Shown in pieces: positions 55,501-64,000 of a stretch of 64,000 nt of DNA. A model generated the notes under the pieces. That model had not been told where the DNA came from, did no database searches, and was given only the letters and a program-made list of their open reading frames with translations. The DNA lies in contig NZ_PEDM01000004.1 of the NCBI RefSeq assembly GCF_002742685.1, forward strand, positions 1 to 64,000, in the 5' to 3' direction. A program made the position numbers and the translations under genes. Numbering within the stretch: position 1 is the first letter of the stretch; each line of letters begins with the position of its first letter. This stretch comes from Anoxybacillus flavithermus (lineage in GTDB: Bacteria; Bacillota; Bacilli; Bacillales; Anoxybacillaceae).

Positions 55501-55813
55501 ACATAGCGGAGAGCTGCCGATTATTGGCGTAAACACATATTTAAATCCGAACGCAGCAGTCGAAGAAGAAATTGAAAGCTTGCAGCTCGCGCGGGCATCA
55601 TATGAAGAAAAGCAGCTTCAACTCGAAAACTTACGCAAATTCCATGAAGAACATAAAGACGAAGTGGAAGAAGCGCTTGCGCGGTTAAAACATGTCGCGG
55701 TAAGCGGCGGAAACATTTTCGCCGAGCTGATGGAGACGGTAAAAGTCGCCAGCTTAGGACAAATTACAAAAGCGTTGTATGAAGTCGGTGGACAATATCG
55801 CCGCAATATGTAA
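52559..55813 (+). CDS. icmF: Fused isobutyryl-CoA mutase IcmF
   Basis: Adenosylcobalamin enzyme interconverting isobutyryl-CoA and n-butyryl-CoA (relatives also act on pivalyl- or isovaleryl-CoA). Domain order: B12-binding domain (1-140, DGHDAA with the lower-ligand His23), MeaI-like G-protein chaperone (Walker [13 protein letters not shown], 203-214; NKFE), linker, then the substrate-binding mutase barrel from about residue 560. 1084 aa, the full fused form. The ATG at 52559 follows AAAGGGGATGGGAG. Last gene of the operon; it links valine-derived isobutyryl-CoA to beta-oxidation by the neighbouring genes. Confidence 0.95.
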   Translation: MAHIYRPKHHVRFVTASSLFDGHDAAINIMRRILQASGAEVIHLGHNRSVEEIVNAAIQEDVQGIAVSSYQGGHMEFFKYMYDLLQQRGASHIRIYGGGGGVIIPREIKELHAYGIARIFSPEDGRRYGLQGMINIMMEECDFPTVREITDEVERLANGDVQAVARLITVCENRVNAHSEVAATAEAVLQRVKAMAKRVPVVGVTGTGGAGKSSLTDELVRRFLNEIPEKKVAILSVDPTKQKTGGALLGDRIRMNAISSPRVYMRSLATRSSRSELSLAIQDAIEVVKAAGFDLVIVETSGIGQGDAAIKDICDIAMYVMTSEFGAPSQLEKIDMIDYADLIVINKFERQGSEDAKRQVQKQYQRSHQLFDRDVSEMPVFGTIASQFNDPGTNTLFVALIDLINERMGTNWTTTLQKVDRVEKQNVIIPNERRHYLREIADTIRQYHKRVNEQCDIARRVFQLEGAIETMNERHDEQALAALQEAKRSYEEKLTPESRKLLASWEDVKKKYAAKEFVTKVRDKEIVTPLKTKSLAGLDIPKVALPKFKDYGEILRWLYKENVPGAFPFTAGVFPFKRQEEDPKRQFAGEGTPERTNRRFHYLCKDDPAKRLSTAFDSVTLYGEDPNERPDIFGKIGESGVSVCTLDDMKKLYKGFDLCHPLTSVSMTINGPAPIILAMFLNTAIDQQVEKKEAELGRKLTKEEYEQVKAWTLQTVRGTVQADILKEDQGQNTCIFSTEFALRMMGDIQQYFIDNRVRNYYSVSISGYHIAEAGANPITQLAFTLANGFTYVEYYLSRGMHIDDFAPNLSFFFSNGLDPEYTVIGRVARRIWAVAMREKYGANERSQKLKYHVQTSGRSLHAQEIDFNDIRTTLQALMALHDNCNSLHTNAYDEAITTPTEESVRRAMAIQLIITKEHGLTKNENPLQGSFIIEELTDLVEEAVLKEFERLDERGGVLGAMEMQYQRGKIQDESMYYEMKKHSGELPIIGVNTYLNPNAAVEEEIESLQLARASYEEKQLQLENLRKFHEEHKDEVEEALARLKHVAVSGGNIFAELMETVKVASLGQITKALYEVGGQYRRNM

Positions 55814-55842
55814 TGTCGGGGAATGTCCCGACATTTTTTTTG
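55812..55842 (+). terminator. Terminator of icmF operon
   Basis: AATGTCGGG (55812-55820) pairs with CCCGACATT (55827-55835), followed by seven T residues. Confidence 0.9.
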
Positions 55843-55935
55843 GGCAACGCTCTAGCATAAAGTAAATGAATTTGTTTATAATGAATGGTATGGATTTTTG
55901 TTGTTTTCATACGTTGGAGAAAGGGAGTGCGGAAA

Positions 55936-56484
55936 GTGAGTTTGGAGCAATACTCTCAAGAACAATTGCGAGAGATGTCTTTTGTCGAACTTGCATATTT
56001 GCTATTGTGTGAGAAAAAGCAAACAGTGTCATTTCAAGAGATGGTTGAACAGCTAGTCACGATTAAAGGGTTATCTGAAAGTGAAGTAAGCGCCCGATTA
56101 GCGCAATTTTATACAGATTTAAACGTCGACGGCCGGTTTATTTGTGTTGGGGAAACGGCTTGGGGCTTGCGCGCATGGTATCCATACGATCAAACAGAAG
56201 ATGAAGCGGTACCTGTCGAGCGCGTGAAGAAGAAGAAAAAAGTGGCGGATGACTTTGATGACTTTGACGATATCATCGATGAAGACGAATTAGTATATGA
56301 CGATTTAGACGAAGAGTTATTAGATGATGAAGAGCTGTTAGACGATGATTTTGTATTAGATGAAGATGAAGAAGTGATCGACGATTTATTAGATGAAGAA
56401 CTAGATTTAGATGATGCCCCGCTTGATGAAGAGTTAGACGTCGTTGATGAAGAATTAGAGTTAGAAGAAGATGAGGAATTATAA
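55936..56484 (+). CDS. rpoE: RNA polymerase delta subunit
   Basis: Gram-positive RNA polymerase subunit that speeds recycling and affects promoter selection. The N-terminal winged-helix (HARE-HTH) domain covers about residues 1-90 and ends at TAWGLRAWYPY. A basic patch KKKKK is followed by a long Asp/Glu-rich disordered tail of about 70 residues. 182 aa from GTG 55936 (ribosome site GGGAGTGCGG); the upstream frame lacks support. pyrG follows, as in other bacilli. Confidence 0.96.
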   Translation: MSLEQYSQEQLREMSFVELAYLLLCEKKQTVSFQEMVEQLVTIKGLSESEVSARLAQFYTDLNVDGRFICVGETAWGLRAWYPYDQTEDEAVPVERVKKKKKVADDFDDFDDIIDEDELVYDDLDEELLDDEELLDDDFVLDEDEEVIDDLLDEELDLDDAPLDEELDVVDEELELEEDEEL

Positions 56485-56486
56485 CC

Positions 56487-56580
56487 TTGACTTTTTACAT
56501 CGATATATGTAGAATTCTGTTTGGGCTCTTTTCATAGAGATACGTTCGCTCCCTTACATATTTGTAAGCGGAGCGTTTTT
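56487..56580 (+). promoter_or_regulatory. pyrG promoter and reiterative-transcription attenuator
   Basis: TTGACT (56487-56492), 17 bases and TAGAAT (56510-56515) place the start at GGGCTC (56523-56528), the same initial sequence as B. subtilis pyrG. The terminator CGCTCCCTTAC/GTAAGCGGAGCG (56547-56575, one bulged C) is followed by TTTTT. In B. subtilis low CTP causes extra G residues at the 5' end that pair with the terminator's pyrimidine arm; the CTCCCTT tract here allows the same. Confidence 0.9.
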
Positions 56581-56622
56581 ATTTTTCCCCGAATTCGCAC
56601 AAAATGTAACTATTCTAAATGA

Positions 56623-58235
<1,613 letters not shown>

Positions 58236-58236
<1 letters not shown>

Positions 58237-58266
58237 TAGAGGATGTCCGATATGGGCATCCTCTTA
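58236..58266. terminator. Bidirectional terminator, pyrG / ywjG
   Basis: AGAGGATG (58238-58245) pairs with CATCCTCT (58257-58264), extended by TCC/GGG. It lies between convergent stops. Confidence 0.78.
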
Positions 58267-58782
58267 TTCATATTCGGCAACGATTTCTTGCGTCATGAGC
58301 GCTAAGCTATGATAAGCAAATAAAGCGGCAATCGCAGCAGGAAAGCCAACGCGTGTACCATCTTCTGTTGGAACGAGCGGTTGTTTTAAACATAAATCAA
58401 TATGTACATCGACATAATCAACGAGCGACGGTTTCGTGTCCTCTGCGATAGATGACATACCGATCGTCCATATGTTTTGTTCGTGAAGCTGTTTTGCGAT
58501 GCGAATCGCTTCTTCATCTGTGCAAAAGCGTGAAACGATAAGCACGCGATCGGCGGTTGTCACTTCTTTCATGTTGAACTGTTTTACGTTTGGTAACTTT
58601 TCAGCTCCATGTAGCGCTTCCGCGACAACTGCTTCCATTTCATTAATGCCGTAAATAAAAATCGTTCCGTTACTAATGACTGCTTGTGCAAGTAAACGCG
58701 CAGCATCTTCAAACTGCTGTTCTTCTTGGGCGCTTATTCGTTGAAATACCCCTGTAAGTTGCGTCGATAATATTTTTAACAT
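58264..58782 (-). CDS. ywjG: DUF2529 protein YwjG
   Basis: A 172-aa soluble protein matching YwjG. TIFIYGINEMEAVVAEALHGAEKLP and TTADRVLIVSRFCTDEEAIRIAKQL look like a SIS-type sugar-phosphate-binding fold, but the classical catalytic residues are not obvious. The ATG at 58782 follows AAAAGGGGATTTACC. It lies between pyrG and spo0F, as in B. subtilis. Function unknown. Confidence 0.87.
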   Translation of the reverse strand: MLKILSTQLTGVFQRISAQEEQQFEDAARLLAQAVISNGTIFIYGINEMEAVVAEALHGAEKLPNVKQFNMKEVTTADRVLIVSRFCTDEEAIRIAKQLHEQNIWTIGMSSIAEDTKPSLVDYVDVHIDLCLKQPLVPTEDGTRVGFPAAIAALFAYHSLALMTQEIVAEYE

Positions 58783-58864
58783 GGTAAATCCCCTTTTCAT
58801 GCGACGTTTTGTTTAGTGTTCATTATATTAAAAAATAAAAAAATGATCAAAATTCGAACATGAA

Positions 58865-58891
58865 GCAGGATAAATGGTAAAAATTTCGAAA
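58865..58891 (+). promoter_or_regulatory. Candidate sigma-H promoter of spo0F
   Basis: GCAGGATAA (58865-58873) fits the sigma-H -35 pattern RNAGGAWWW, and after 11 bases TTCGAAA (58885-58891) fits most of RNNGAAT. The spo0F gene of B. subtilis is known to have a sigma-H promoter, which supports this reading. Confidence 0.55.
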
Positions 58892-58955
58892 TAATGATAC
58901 GATAATAAAAAATAAGAGCTTTACATATGAAAAAGAGAAAATAGAGGTGTTTATC

Positions 58956-59315
58956 ATGGCGGGGAAGATTTTGATTGTGGACGACCAATTCGGCATTCGC
59001 ATTTTATTAAACGAAGTATTTCAAAAAGAAGGATACGAAACGTATCAAGCTGCAAACGGTGTTCAAGCGCTCGATTTGTTTGCGAAGCACTCCCCAGATT
59101 TAGTATTGTTAGATATGAAAATTCCGGGCATGGACGGAGTCGAAATTTTAAAGAAAATGAAAGAGATGAATGAACATGTAAAAGTTATCGTCATGACAGC
59201 TTACGGAGAACTCGATATGATTCATGAGACGAAAAAACTCGGTGCGCTGACACATTTTGCGAAACCTTTTGATATAGACGATATGCGCGACGCAGTGAAA
59301 AAATATATTGGTTAA
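58956..59315 (+). CDS. spo0F: Sporulation response regulator Spo0F
   Basis: Single-domain response regulator that relays phosphate from sporulation kinases to Spo0B. The acidic pair is in LIVDDQFG (D9, D10), the phosphorylated Asp53 in VLLDMKIPG, Thr81 in VMTAYG and Lys103 in HFAKPF. 119 aa with no output domain. The ATG at 58956 is six bases after GAGGTG; an upstream in-frame GTG lies within that site. It shows the organism has a phosphorelay. Confidence 0.97.
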   Translation: MAGKILIVDDQFGIRILLNEVFQKEGYETYQAANGVQALDLFAKHSPDLVLLDMKIPGMDGVEILKKMKEMNEHVKVIVMTAYGELDMIHETKKLGALTHFAKPFDIDDMRDAVKKYIG

Positions 59316-59518
59316 CCATTGACAGCTTTTTGAACTTTTTTCACAAAGTTTTGTTCGTTTCGGTGAATAAGGTTGATGTGTGGAAACAAAGTTTGTTATT
59401 CTTATAATGTACATACTATTCGAGGTCGTCTTGTATAAAATTGTCGTATTTTGGTCATTGTACATGTGAAAGGCGCTTTCGGATAGTGAACAATGGCTAA
59501 TTTAAGGAGGATTTAACG

Positions 59519-60379
59519 ATGCCTTTAGTTTCAATGACGGAAATGCTTAAACAAGCATTGGCAGGCAAGTATGCGGTCGGTCAGTTTAATATCAACAATT
59601 TAGAATGGACGCAAGCTATTTTAGCAGCAGCGGAAGAAGAAAAATCTCCTGTGATCCTTGGCGTGTCTGAAGGAGCAGCTCGCTACATGGGCGGCTTCAA
59701 AACGATTGTGAACATGGTGAAAGGATTAATGGAAGACATGAACATTACTGTTCCTGTCGCGATTCACCTTGACCACGGTTCGAGCTTTGAAAAATGTAAA
59801 GCAGCGATTGACGCTGGATTTACATCAGTCATGATCGACGCATCACATCATCCGTTTGAAGAAAACGTTGAAATTACAACAAAAGTTGTTGAGTATGCTC
59901 ATGCGCGTGGCGTATCCGTTGAAGCGGAGCTAGGAACAGTCGGCGGACAAGAAGATGATGTTGTTGCAGAAGGAATTATTTATGCAAATCCAGATGAGTG
60001 CGAAGAGCTTGTGAAGCGTACAGGCATCGACTGTTTAGCGCCGGCGCTCGGTTCTGTGCACGGTCCATACAAAGGCGAACCAAAATTAGGTTTTAAAGAG
60101 ATGGAAGAAATCCGCGATCGTACAGGTGTACCGCTCGTTTTACACGGCGGAACAGGTATCCCGACAGAACAAATTCAACGTGCCATTTCGCTCGGTACAT
60201 CTAAAATTAACGTCAATACAGAAAACCAAATGGCATTTACAAAAGTTGTGCGCGAAGTGCTAGCGAAAGATGAAAAAGTGTACGATCCACGCAAATTCCT
60301 CGGCCCTGGTCGCGATGCGATTAAAGAAACAGTCATTGGGAAAATGCGCGAATTCGGTTCTTCTGGTAAAGCGTTGTAA
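59519..60379 (+). CDS. fbaA: Fructose-1,6-bisphosphate aldolase, class II
   Basis: Zinc aldolase of glycolysis and gluconeogenesis. Metal-binding histidines are in [21 protein letters not shown] and [22 protein letters not shown] and [12 protein letters not shown] hold substrate residues. 286 aa. TTAAGGAGGATTTAACG precedes the ATG. The 203 bases before it contain no convincing promoter match that I can fix, and no other gene. A terminator follows before tal. Confidence 0.97.
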   Translation: MPLVSMTEMLKQALAGKYAVGQFNINNLEWTQAILAAAEEEKSPVILGVSEGAARYMGGFKTIVNMVKGLMEDMNITVPVAIHLDHGSSFEKCKAAIDAGFTSVMIDASHHPFEENVEITTKVVEYAHARGVSVEAELGTVGGQEDDVVAEGIIYANPDECEELVKRTGIDCLAPALGSVHGPYKGEPKLGFKEMEEIRDRTGVPLVLHGGTGIPTEQIQRAISLGTSKINVNTENQMAFTKVVREVLAKDEKVYDPRKFLGPGRDAIKETVIGKMREFGSSGKAL

Positions 60380-60385
60380 TACAAG

Positions 60386-60426
60386 CCGCACCGTTTCAGC
60401 CTTGCTGAAGCGGGCGGTTTTGTTTC
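60386..60426 (+). terminator. Terminator between fbaA and tal
   Basis: A GC-rich stem with mismatches (GCCGCaCCGtTTCAG / CTGAAgCGGgCGGT) and a CTTG-type loop is followed by TTTTGTTT. Confidence 0.78.
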
Positions 60427-60462
60427 ATTTCATTTTTGAAAGCGTTTAGGAGGTTGAAAATT

Positions 60463-61110
60463 ATGAAATTTTTTATTGACACGGCAAATATTGATGAAAT
60501 TCGCCACGCCCATGAACTAGGCATTTTAGCGGGGGTAACAACAAACCCAAGCCTCGTCGCAAAAGAAAACGTATCGTTCCACGATCGTCTTCGTGAAATT
60601 ACTTCTCTCGTTTCCGGTTCCGTTAGTGCCGAAGTAATCGCAACGGATGCAGAAGGAATGATTGCAGAAGGGGAAGAATTAGCGAAAATCGCACCGAACA
60701 TTACGATTAAAGTGCCGATGACGCCAGAAGGGTTAAAGGCAGTAAAAGTATTTAGCGAAAAAGGAATTAAAACGAATGTCACGCTCATTTTTAGTGCGAA
60801 TCAAGCGTTGCTAGCGGCGCGTGCTGGTGCGACATACGTATCGCCGTTTTTAGGCCGCTTAGACGATATCGGCCATAACGGCTTAGAGTTAATTGAAACG
60901 ATCGCAAACATTTTCGCCATTCACGACATTGATACAGAAATTATCGCGGCATCGATCCGTCATCCACAACATGTGACAGAGGCAGCATTAAAAGGGGCAC
61001 ACATTGCGACAGTTCCTTACAACGTGCTTATGCAACTATTTAAACATCCGCTTACAGATCAAGGTATCGAAAAGTTTTTAGCAGACTGGAATAAAGCAAA
61101 CCAAAAATAA
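60463..61110 (+). CDS. tal: Transaldolase / fructose-6-phosphate aldolase-like protein
   Basis: Small transaldolase of 215 aa (ywjH type). [20 protein letters not shown] and [12 protein letters not shown] form the N-terminal strands; [12 protein letters not shown] holds the Schiff-base lysine (about residue 84), and [10 protein letters not shown] is conserved. In bacilli this form acts as transaldolase of the pentose phosphate pathway. The ATG at 60463 follows TAGGAGGTTG. Located between fbaA and murAB as in B. subtilis. Confidence 0.94.
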   Translation: MKFFIDTANIDEIRHAHELGILAGVTTNPSLVAKENVSFHDRLREITSLVSGSVSAEVIATDAEGMIAEGEELAKIAPNITIKVPMTPEGLKAVKVFSEKGIKTNVTLIFSANQALLAARAGATYVSPFLGRLDDIGHNGLELIETIANIFAIHDIDTEIIAASIRHPQHVTEAALKGAHIATVPYNVLMQLFKHPLTDQGIEKFLADWNKANQK

Positions 61111-61165
61111 TGATTGAGCAGTTTTCCGTCGCGTTCTAGGACGCTTTGCGAGAAGGGAGACACAT

Positions 61166-62452
61166 ATGGAAAAGTTAAAAATTGTCGGCGGTGACCTCCT
61201 TCAAGGCTCCGTGCGCATTAGTGGAGCGAAAAATAGCGCCGTCGCGCTCATTCCAGCCGCTATTTTAGCAAACTCACCTGTAGTCATTGAAGGGTTGCCG
61301 AACATTTCAGACGTTCATGTGTTAGGACAGTTAATTGAAGAAATTGGCGGTACATTTCACTTTGACGAAAACGAAGTCGTCATTGACCCGTCGCATATCG
61401 TTTCCATGCCTTTACCGAACGGAAAAGTAAAAAAATTGCGCGCGTCATATTACTTGATGGGCGCGATGCTTGGACGTTTTAAAAAAGCGGTCATCGGACT
61501 TCCGGGCGGTTGCCATCTAGGACCGCGCCCCATTGATCAGCACATTAAAGGATTTGAGGCGCTTGGGGCGAAAGTGACTAACGAGCAAGGAGCGATTTAT
61601 TTACGGGCGGAAGAGCTTCGTGGAGCGCGCATTTATTTGGACGTTGTCAGCGTTGGAGCGACGATTAACATTATGTTAGCTGCCGTCTTAGCAAAAGGAC
61701 GAACGATTATTGAAAACGCGGCAAAAGAGCCAGAAATTATTGATGTTGCAACGCTATTGACGAACATGGGTGCGCGCATTAAAGGGGCAGGAACAGACGT
61801 CATTCGCATTGACGGTGTAGAACAGTTGCACGGTTGCCGCCATTCCATTATTCCAGATCGCATTGAAGCGGGAACGTATATGATTATCGGTGCGGCTATG
61901 GGGAAAGAAATGATCATTGACAACGTCATTCCGCAACATTTAGAAGCGGTCATTGCAAAAATGCGAGAAATGGGCGTTGTTGTGGAAACGAGCGATGACC
62001 AAATTTTTATTGCGACGAAAGATCATCTTCGTGCTGTCGACATTAAAACGCTCGTGTACCCTGGCTTTCCGACTGATTTACAACAGCCATTCACTTCACT
62101 ATTAACGAAAGCGTCTGGGACGAGCATTGTGACGGATACAATTTATAGTGCCCGATTTAAACATATTGATGAATTGCGGCGCATGAATGCGAACGTGAAA
62201 GTCGAGGGGCGTTCAGCGATCATTACAGGTCCATCCCGACTACAAGGGGCAAAAGTGCGTGCCACTGATTTGCGCGCAGGAGCTGCACTTGTTGTCGCTG
62301 GATTAATGGCTGAAGGGGTTACAGAAATTACAGGGTTAGAACATATTGATCGTGGCTACAGCAACTTAGTTGACAAACTTGTCAACCTTGGCGCGACGAT
62401 TTGGCGTGAAAAAATGACAGAGCAAGAAATCGAGCAGCTGAAGAGCACATAA
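61166..62452 (+). CDS. murAB: UDP-N-acetylglucosamine 1-carboxyvinyltransferase (MurAB/MurZ)
   Basis: First committed enzyme of peptidoglycan synthesis, adding enolpyruvate to UDP-GlcNAc. The fosfomycin-target cysteine is in [13 protein letters not shown] (about residue 117). [16 protein letters not shown] near the start and [13 protein letters not shown] and FPTDLQQPF later are conserved. 428 aa. Firmicutes carry two murA genes; the place between tal and glpX identifies the second one. AGAAGGGAGACAC precedes the ATG. Confidence 0.96.
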   Translation: MEKLKIVGGDLLQGSVRISGAKNSAVALIPAAILANSPVVIEGLPNISDVHVLGQLIEEIGGTFHFDENEVVIDPSHIVSMPLPNGKVKKLRASYYLMGAMLGRFKKAVIGLPGGCHLGPRPIDQHIKGFEALGAKVTNEQGAIYLRAEELRGARIYLDVVSVGATINIMLAAVLAKGRTIIENAAKEPEIIDVATLLTNMGARIKGAGTDVIRIDGVEQLHGCRHSIIPDRIEAGTYMIIGAAMGKEMIIDNVIPQHLEAVIAKMREMGVVVETSDDQIFIATKDHLRAVDIKTLVYPGFPTDLQQPFTSLLTKASGTSIVTDTIYSARFKHIDELRRMNANVKVEGRSAIITGPSRLQGAKVRATDLRAGAALVVAGLMAEGVTEITGLEHIDRGYSNLVDKLVNLGATIWREKMTEQEIEQLKST

Positions 62453-62478
62453 TGCAACAAAGGGGAGAGGGAGAAACG

Positions 62479-63441
62479 ATGGAAAGAAGTTTATCGATGG
62501 AGCTTGTCCGTGTAACAGAAGCAGCTGCCTTAGCTGCGGCCCGCTGGATGGGGCGTGGCAAAAAAGATGAAGCAGATGAAGCAGCCACATCTGCGATGCG
62601 CGATGTATTTGATACAGTCCCAATGAAAGGAACGGTTGTCATCGGTGAAGGGGAAATGGACGAAGCACCGATGTTATACATTGGGGAAAAGCTTGGCAAC
62701 GGTTACGGTCCACGCGTTGATGTGGCAGTTGATCCGCTTGAAGGAACGAACATCGTCGCTTCTGGTGGATGGAACGCGTTAGCGGTCGTCGCTGTGGCGG
62801 ATCACGGCAATTTGCTTCATGCGCCAGATATGTACATGGACAAAATTGCGGTTGGGCCAGAAGCGGTCGGCATGATCGACATTAACGCGCCAATTATCGA
62901 TAATTTAAAAGCTGTTGCTAAAGCGAAAAATAAAGATATTGAAGACGTTGTGGCGATTATTTTAAATCGTCCACGCCACGAGCGTATTATTGCGGAATTG
63001 CGCGAAGCAGGTGCACGCATTAAGCTCATTAATGACGGTGACGTCGCCGCTGCGATTAATACAGCGTTTGATCATACAGGTGTAGACATTTTATTTGGTT
63101 CGGGAGGCGCACCAGAAGGGGTATTAGCGGCTGTTGCGCTTAAGTGCCTCGGTGGAGAAATCCAAGGAAAACTACTGCCACAAAACGATGCTGAATTGGA
63201 AAGATGTAAAAAAATGGGTATTGACGTGAACCGTGTATTGCGCATGGAAGATCTCGTCAAAGGGGACGACGCCATTTTTGCGGCAACAGGCGTAACGGAC
63301 GGAGAATTGCTAAGGGGTGTACAATTTAAAGGTGCATATGGTGAAACCCACTCCGTTGTTATGCGTGCAAAATCAGGTACCGTTCGTTTTATCGAAGGAC
63401 GCCACAGCTTAAGGAAAAAGCCGAACCTTGTGATCAAATAA
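62479..63441 (+). CDS. glpX: Fructose-1,6-bisphosphatase, class II
   Basis: Gluconeogenic phosphatase of the GlpX type. Metal and phosphate residues are in [15 protein letters not shown] and [29 protein letters not shown] is conserved. 320 aa. The ATG at 62479 follows GGGGAGAGGGAG; nine codons of frame upstream overlap the murAB end. It is 26 bases after murAB, so probably co-transcribed, and corresponds to ywjI. Confidence 0.95.
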   Translation: MERSLSMELVRVTEAAALAAARWMGRGKKDEADEAATSAMRDVFDTVPMKGTVVIGEGEMDEAPMLYIGEKLGNGYGPRVDVAVDPLEGTNIVASGGWNALAVVAVADHGNLLHAPDMYMDKIAVGPEAVGMIDINAPIIDNLKAVAKAKNKDIEDVVAIILNRPRHERIIAELREAGARIKLINDGDVAAAINTAFDHTGVDILFGSGGAPEGVLAAVALKCLGGEIQGKLLPQNDAELERCKKMGIDVNRVLRMEDLVKGDDAIFAATGVTDGELLRGVQFKGAYGETHSVVMRAKSGTVRFIEGRHSLRKKPNLVIK

Positions 63442-63450
63442 TCGCGGGAT

Positions 63451-63482
63451 GCGCGAACTTTTCGCGCTCTCGCTCTTTTTCT
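63451..63482 (+). terminator. Hairpin after glpX
   Basis: GCGCGAA (63451-63457) pairs with TTCGCGC (63461-63467); TCTCGCTCTTTTT follows, so the T run is offset. A TTGATT/TAAAAT pair with an 18-base spacer (63484-63513) after it may be the rho promoter. Confidence 0.5.
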
Positions 63483-63609
63483 ATTGATTGACAATATAAA
63501 AAAAGGGTAAAATAGTCGTGTTACGTTTCTTCTTGTAATCATCTTTTCATCTTCGCTGTTTCCAACCCAAAGAGCAATTCATGAAAATAAATAAAAGAGT
63601 GGTGTAAGT

Positions 63610-64000
63610 ATGGAGTTAGGAGATTTAACGATTGCAACGCTAGAAAATATGACGATTAAAGAGCTATATGAATTAGCTCGTCAATACAAAATATCATATT
63701 ACAGTAAACTGACAAAAAAAGAATTAATTTTTGCCATTTTAAAAGCGCGCGCGGAACAAGACGGTCTTTTTTTCATGGAAGGCGTGCTTGAAATTATTCA
63801 ATCAGAAGGGTTTGGTTTTTTACGTCCAATTAACTATTCCCCTAGTTCAGAAGATATTTATATTTCCGCATCGCAAATTCGCCGCTTTGATCTGCGTAAC
63901 GGTGATAAAGTATCAGGGAAAGTGCGCCCGCCAAAAGAAAACGAACGGTATTTCGGTTTGTTGCACGTCGAAGCAGTAAACGGTGAAGACCCAGAAATCG
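63610..64000 (+). CDS. rho: Transcription termination factor Rho, 5' part
   Basis: Cut by the window end; the first 130 codons are present. [28 protein letters not shown] is the N-terminal Rho helical domain, and [21 protein letters not shown] begins the cold-shock-like RNA-binding domain ([13 protein letters not shown]). The ATPase domain lies beyond the window. The ATG at 63610 has only GAGTGGTG as a ribosome site. Its place after glpX matches B. subtilis. Confidence 0.95.
   Translation, partial: MELGDLTIATLENMTIKELYELARQYKISYYSKLTKKELIFAILKARAEQDGLFFMEGVLEIIQSEGFGFLRPINYSPSSEDIYISASQIRRFDLRNGDKVSGKVRPPKENERYFGLLHVEAVNGEDPEI

Overview
The window is a stretch of chromosomal core from a moderately low-GC, endospore-forming Firmicute of the Bacillaceae. 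Gene content and order (gerQ-cwlJ, rsfA, spo0F, T-box-controlled glyS, rpoE-pyrG-ywjG-spo0F-fbaA-tal-murAB-glpX-rho) follow the Bacillus subtilis ung-to-rho region. The pyruvate formate-lyase genes, an ArtJ-type transporter and the IcmF operon point to a thermophilic relative such as Anoxybacillus or Geobacillus. The genus is an inference from protein resemblance; no 16S gene is present. I found no tRNA, rRNA, CRISPR array, insertion sequence, prophage or plasmid-like segment.

Layout. 1-8.1 kb: anaerobic pyruvate metabolism (pflB-pflA, minus strand), a basic amino-acid ABC importer (artJMP), and alanine dehydrogenase with its PucR-type regulator. 8.1-13.7 kb: a sucrose utilisation locus of two transcription units (EIIA plus antiterminator; scrA-scrK-sacA). 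Each unit has a promoter, a cre-like site, a ribonucleic antiterminator (RAT) and an overlapping terminator. 13.8-17.4 kb: deoxyribonucleoside salvage (deoR, nupC-deoC-xapX-cdd). 17.5-19.9 kb: an MFS transporter, a glycosyltransferase and a small membrane protein. 20.0-22.2 kb: PerR-type ahpCF. 22.2-25.8 kb: T-box and glyS, ung with an overlapping Cys-rich small gene, and a K+ channel. 25.8-29.1 kb: an alpha-glucosidase, ywdI, ywdK and the spore germination pair gerQ-cwlJ. 29.2-33.3 kb: hemQ, a DedA protein, pta-lipL and rsfA. 33.4-39.3 kb: small conserved genes, the HD-domain protein YwfO with YwgA, ywhB, ywhC, ywhD and pbpG. 39.5-43.9 kb: speE-speB (polyamines) and ywiB-argS. 44.0-55.8 kb: clsB and a branched-chain/fatty acyl-CoA degradation cluster (fadF, mmgA, mmgB, two acyl-CoA dehydrogenases, a TetR regulator, icmF). 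55.9-64.0 kb: rpoE, pyrG with a reiterative-transcription leader, ywjG, spo0F, fbaA, tal, murAB, glpX and the start of rho.

The most informative content is regulatory. Cis-elements readable from sequence alone include two sac-type RATs, a glycine T-box with a GGC specifier, a GGGCTC pyrG leader, a PerR box, a FadR-like operator inside a -35/-10 spacer, a second and different palindrome in front of mmgA, a perfect 16-bp palindrome at the nupC start site, and two mutually exclusive hairpins before ywiB-argS. No obviously new multi-gene system is present. The best candidates for undescribed biology are small genes and leaders: xapX in the nucleoside operon, the Cys-rich gene overlapping ung, the His-rich four-helix protein before ywiB, and the YwfO-YwgA pair.
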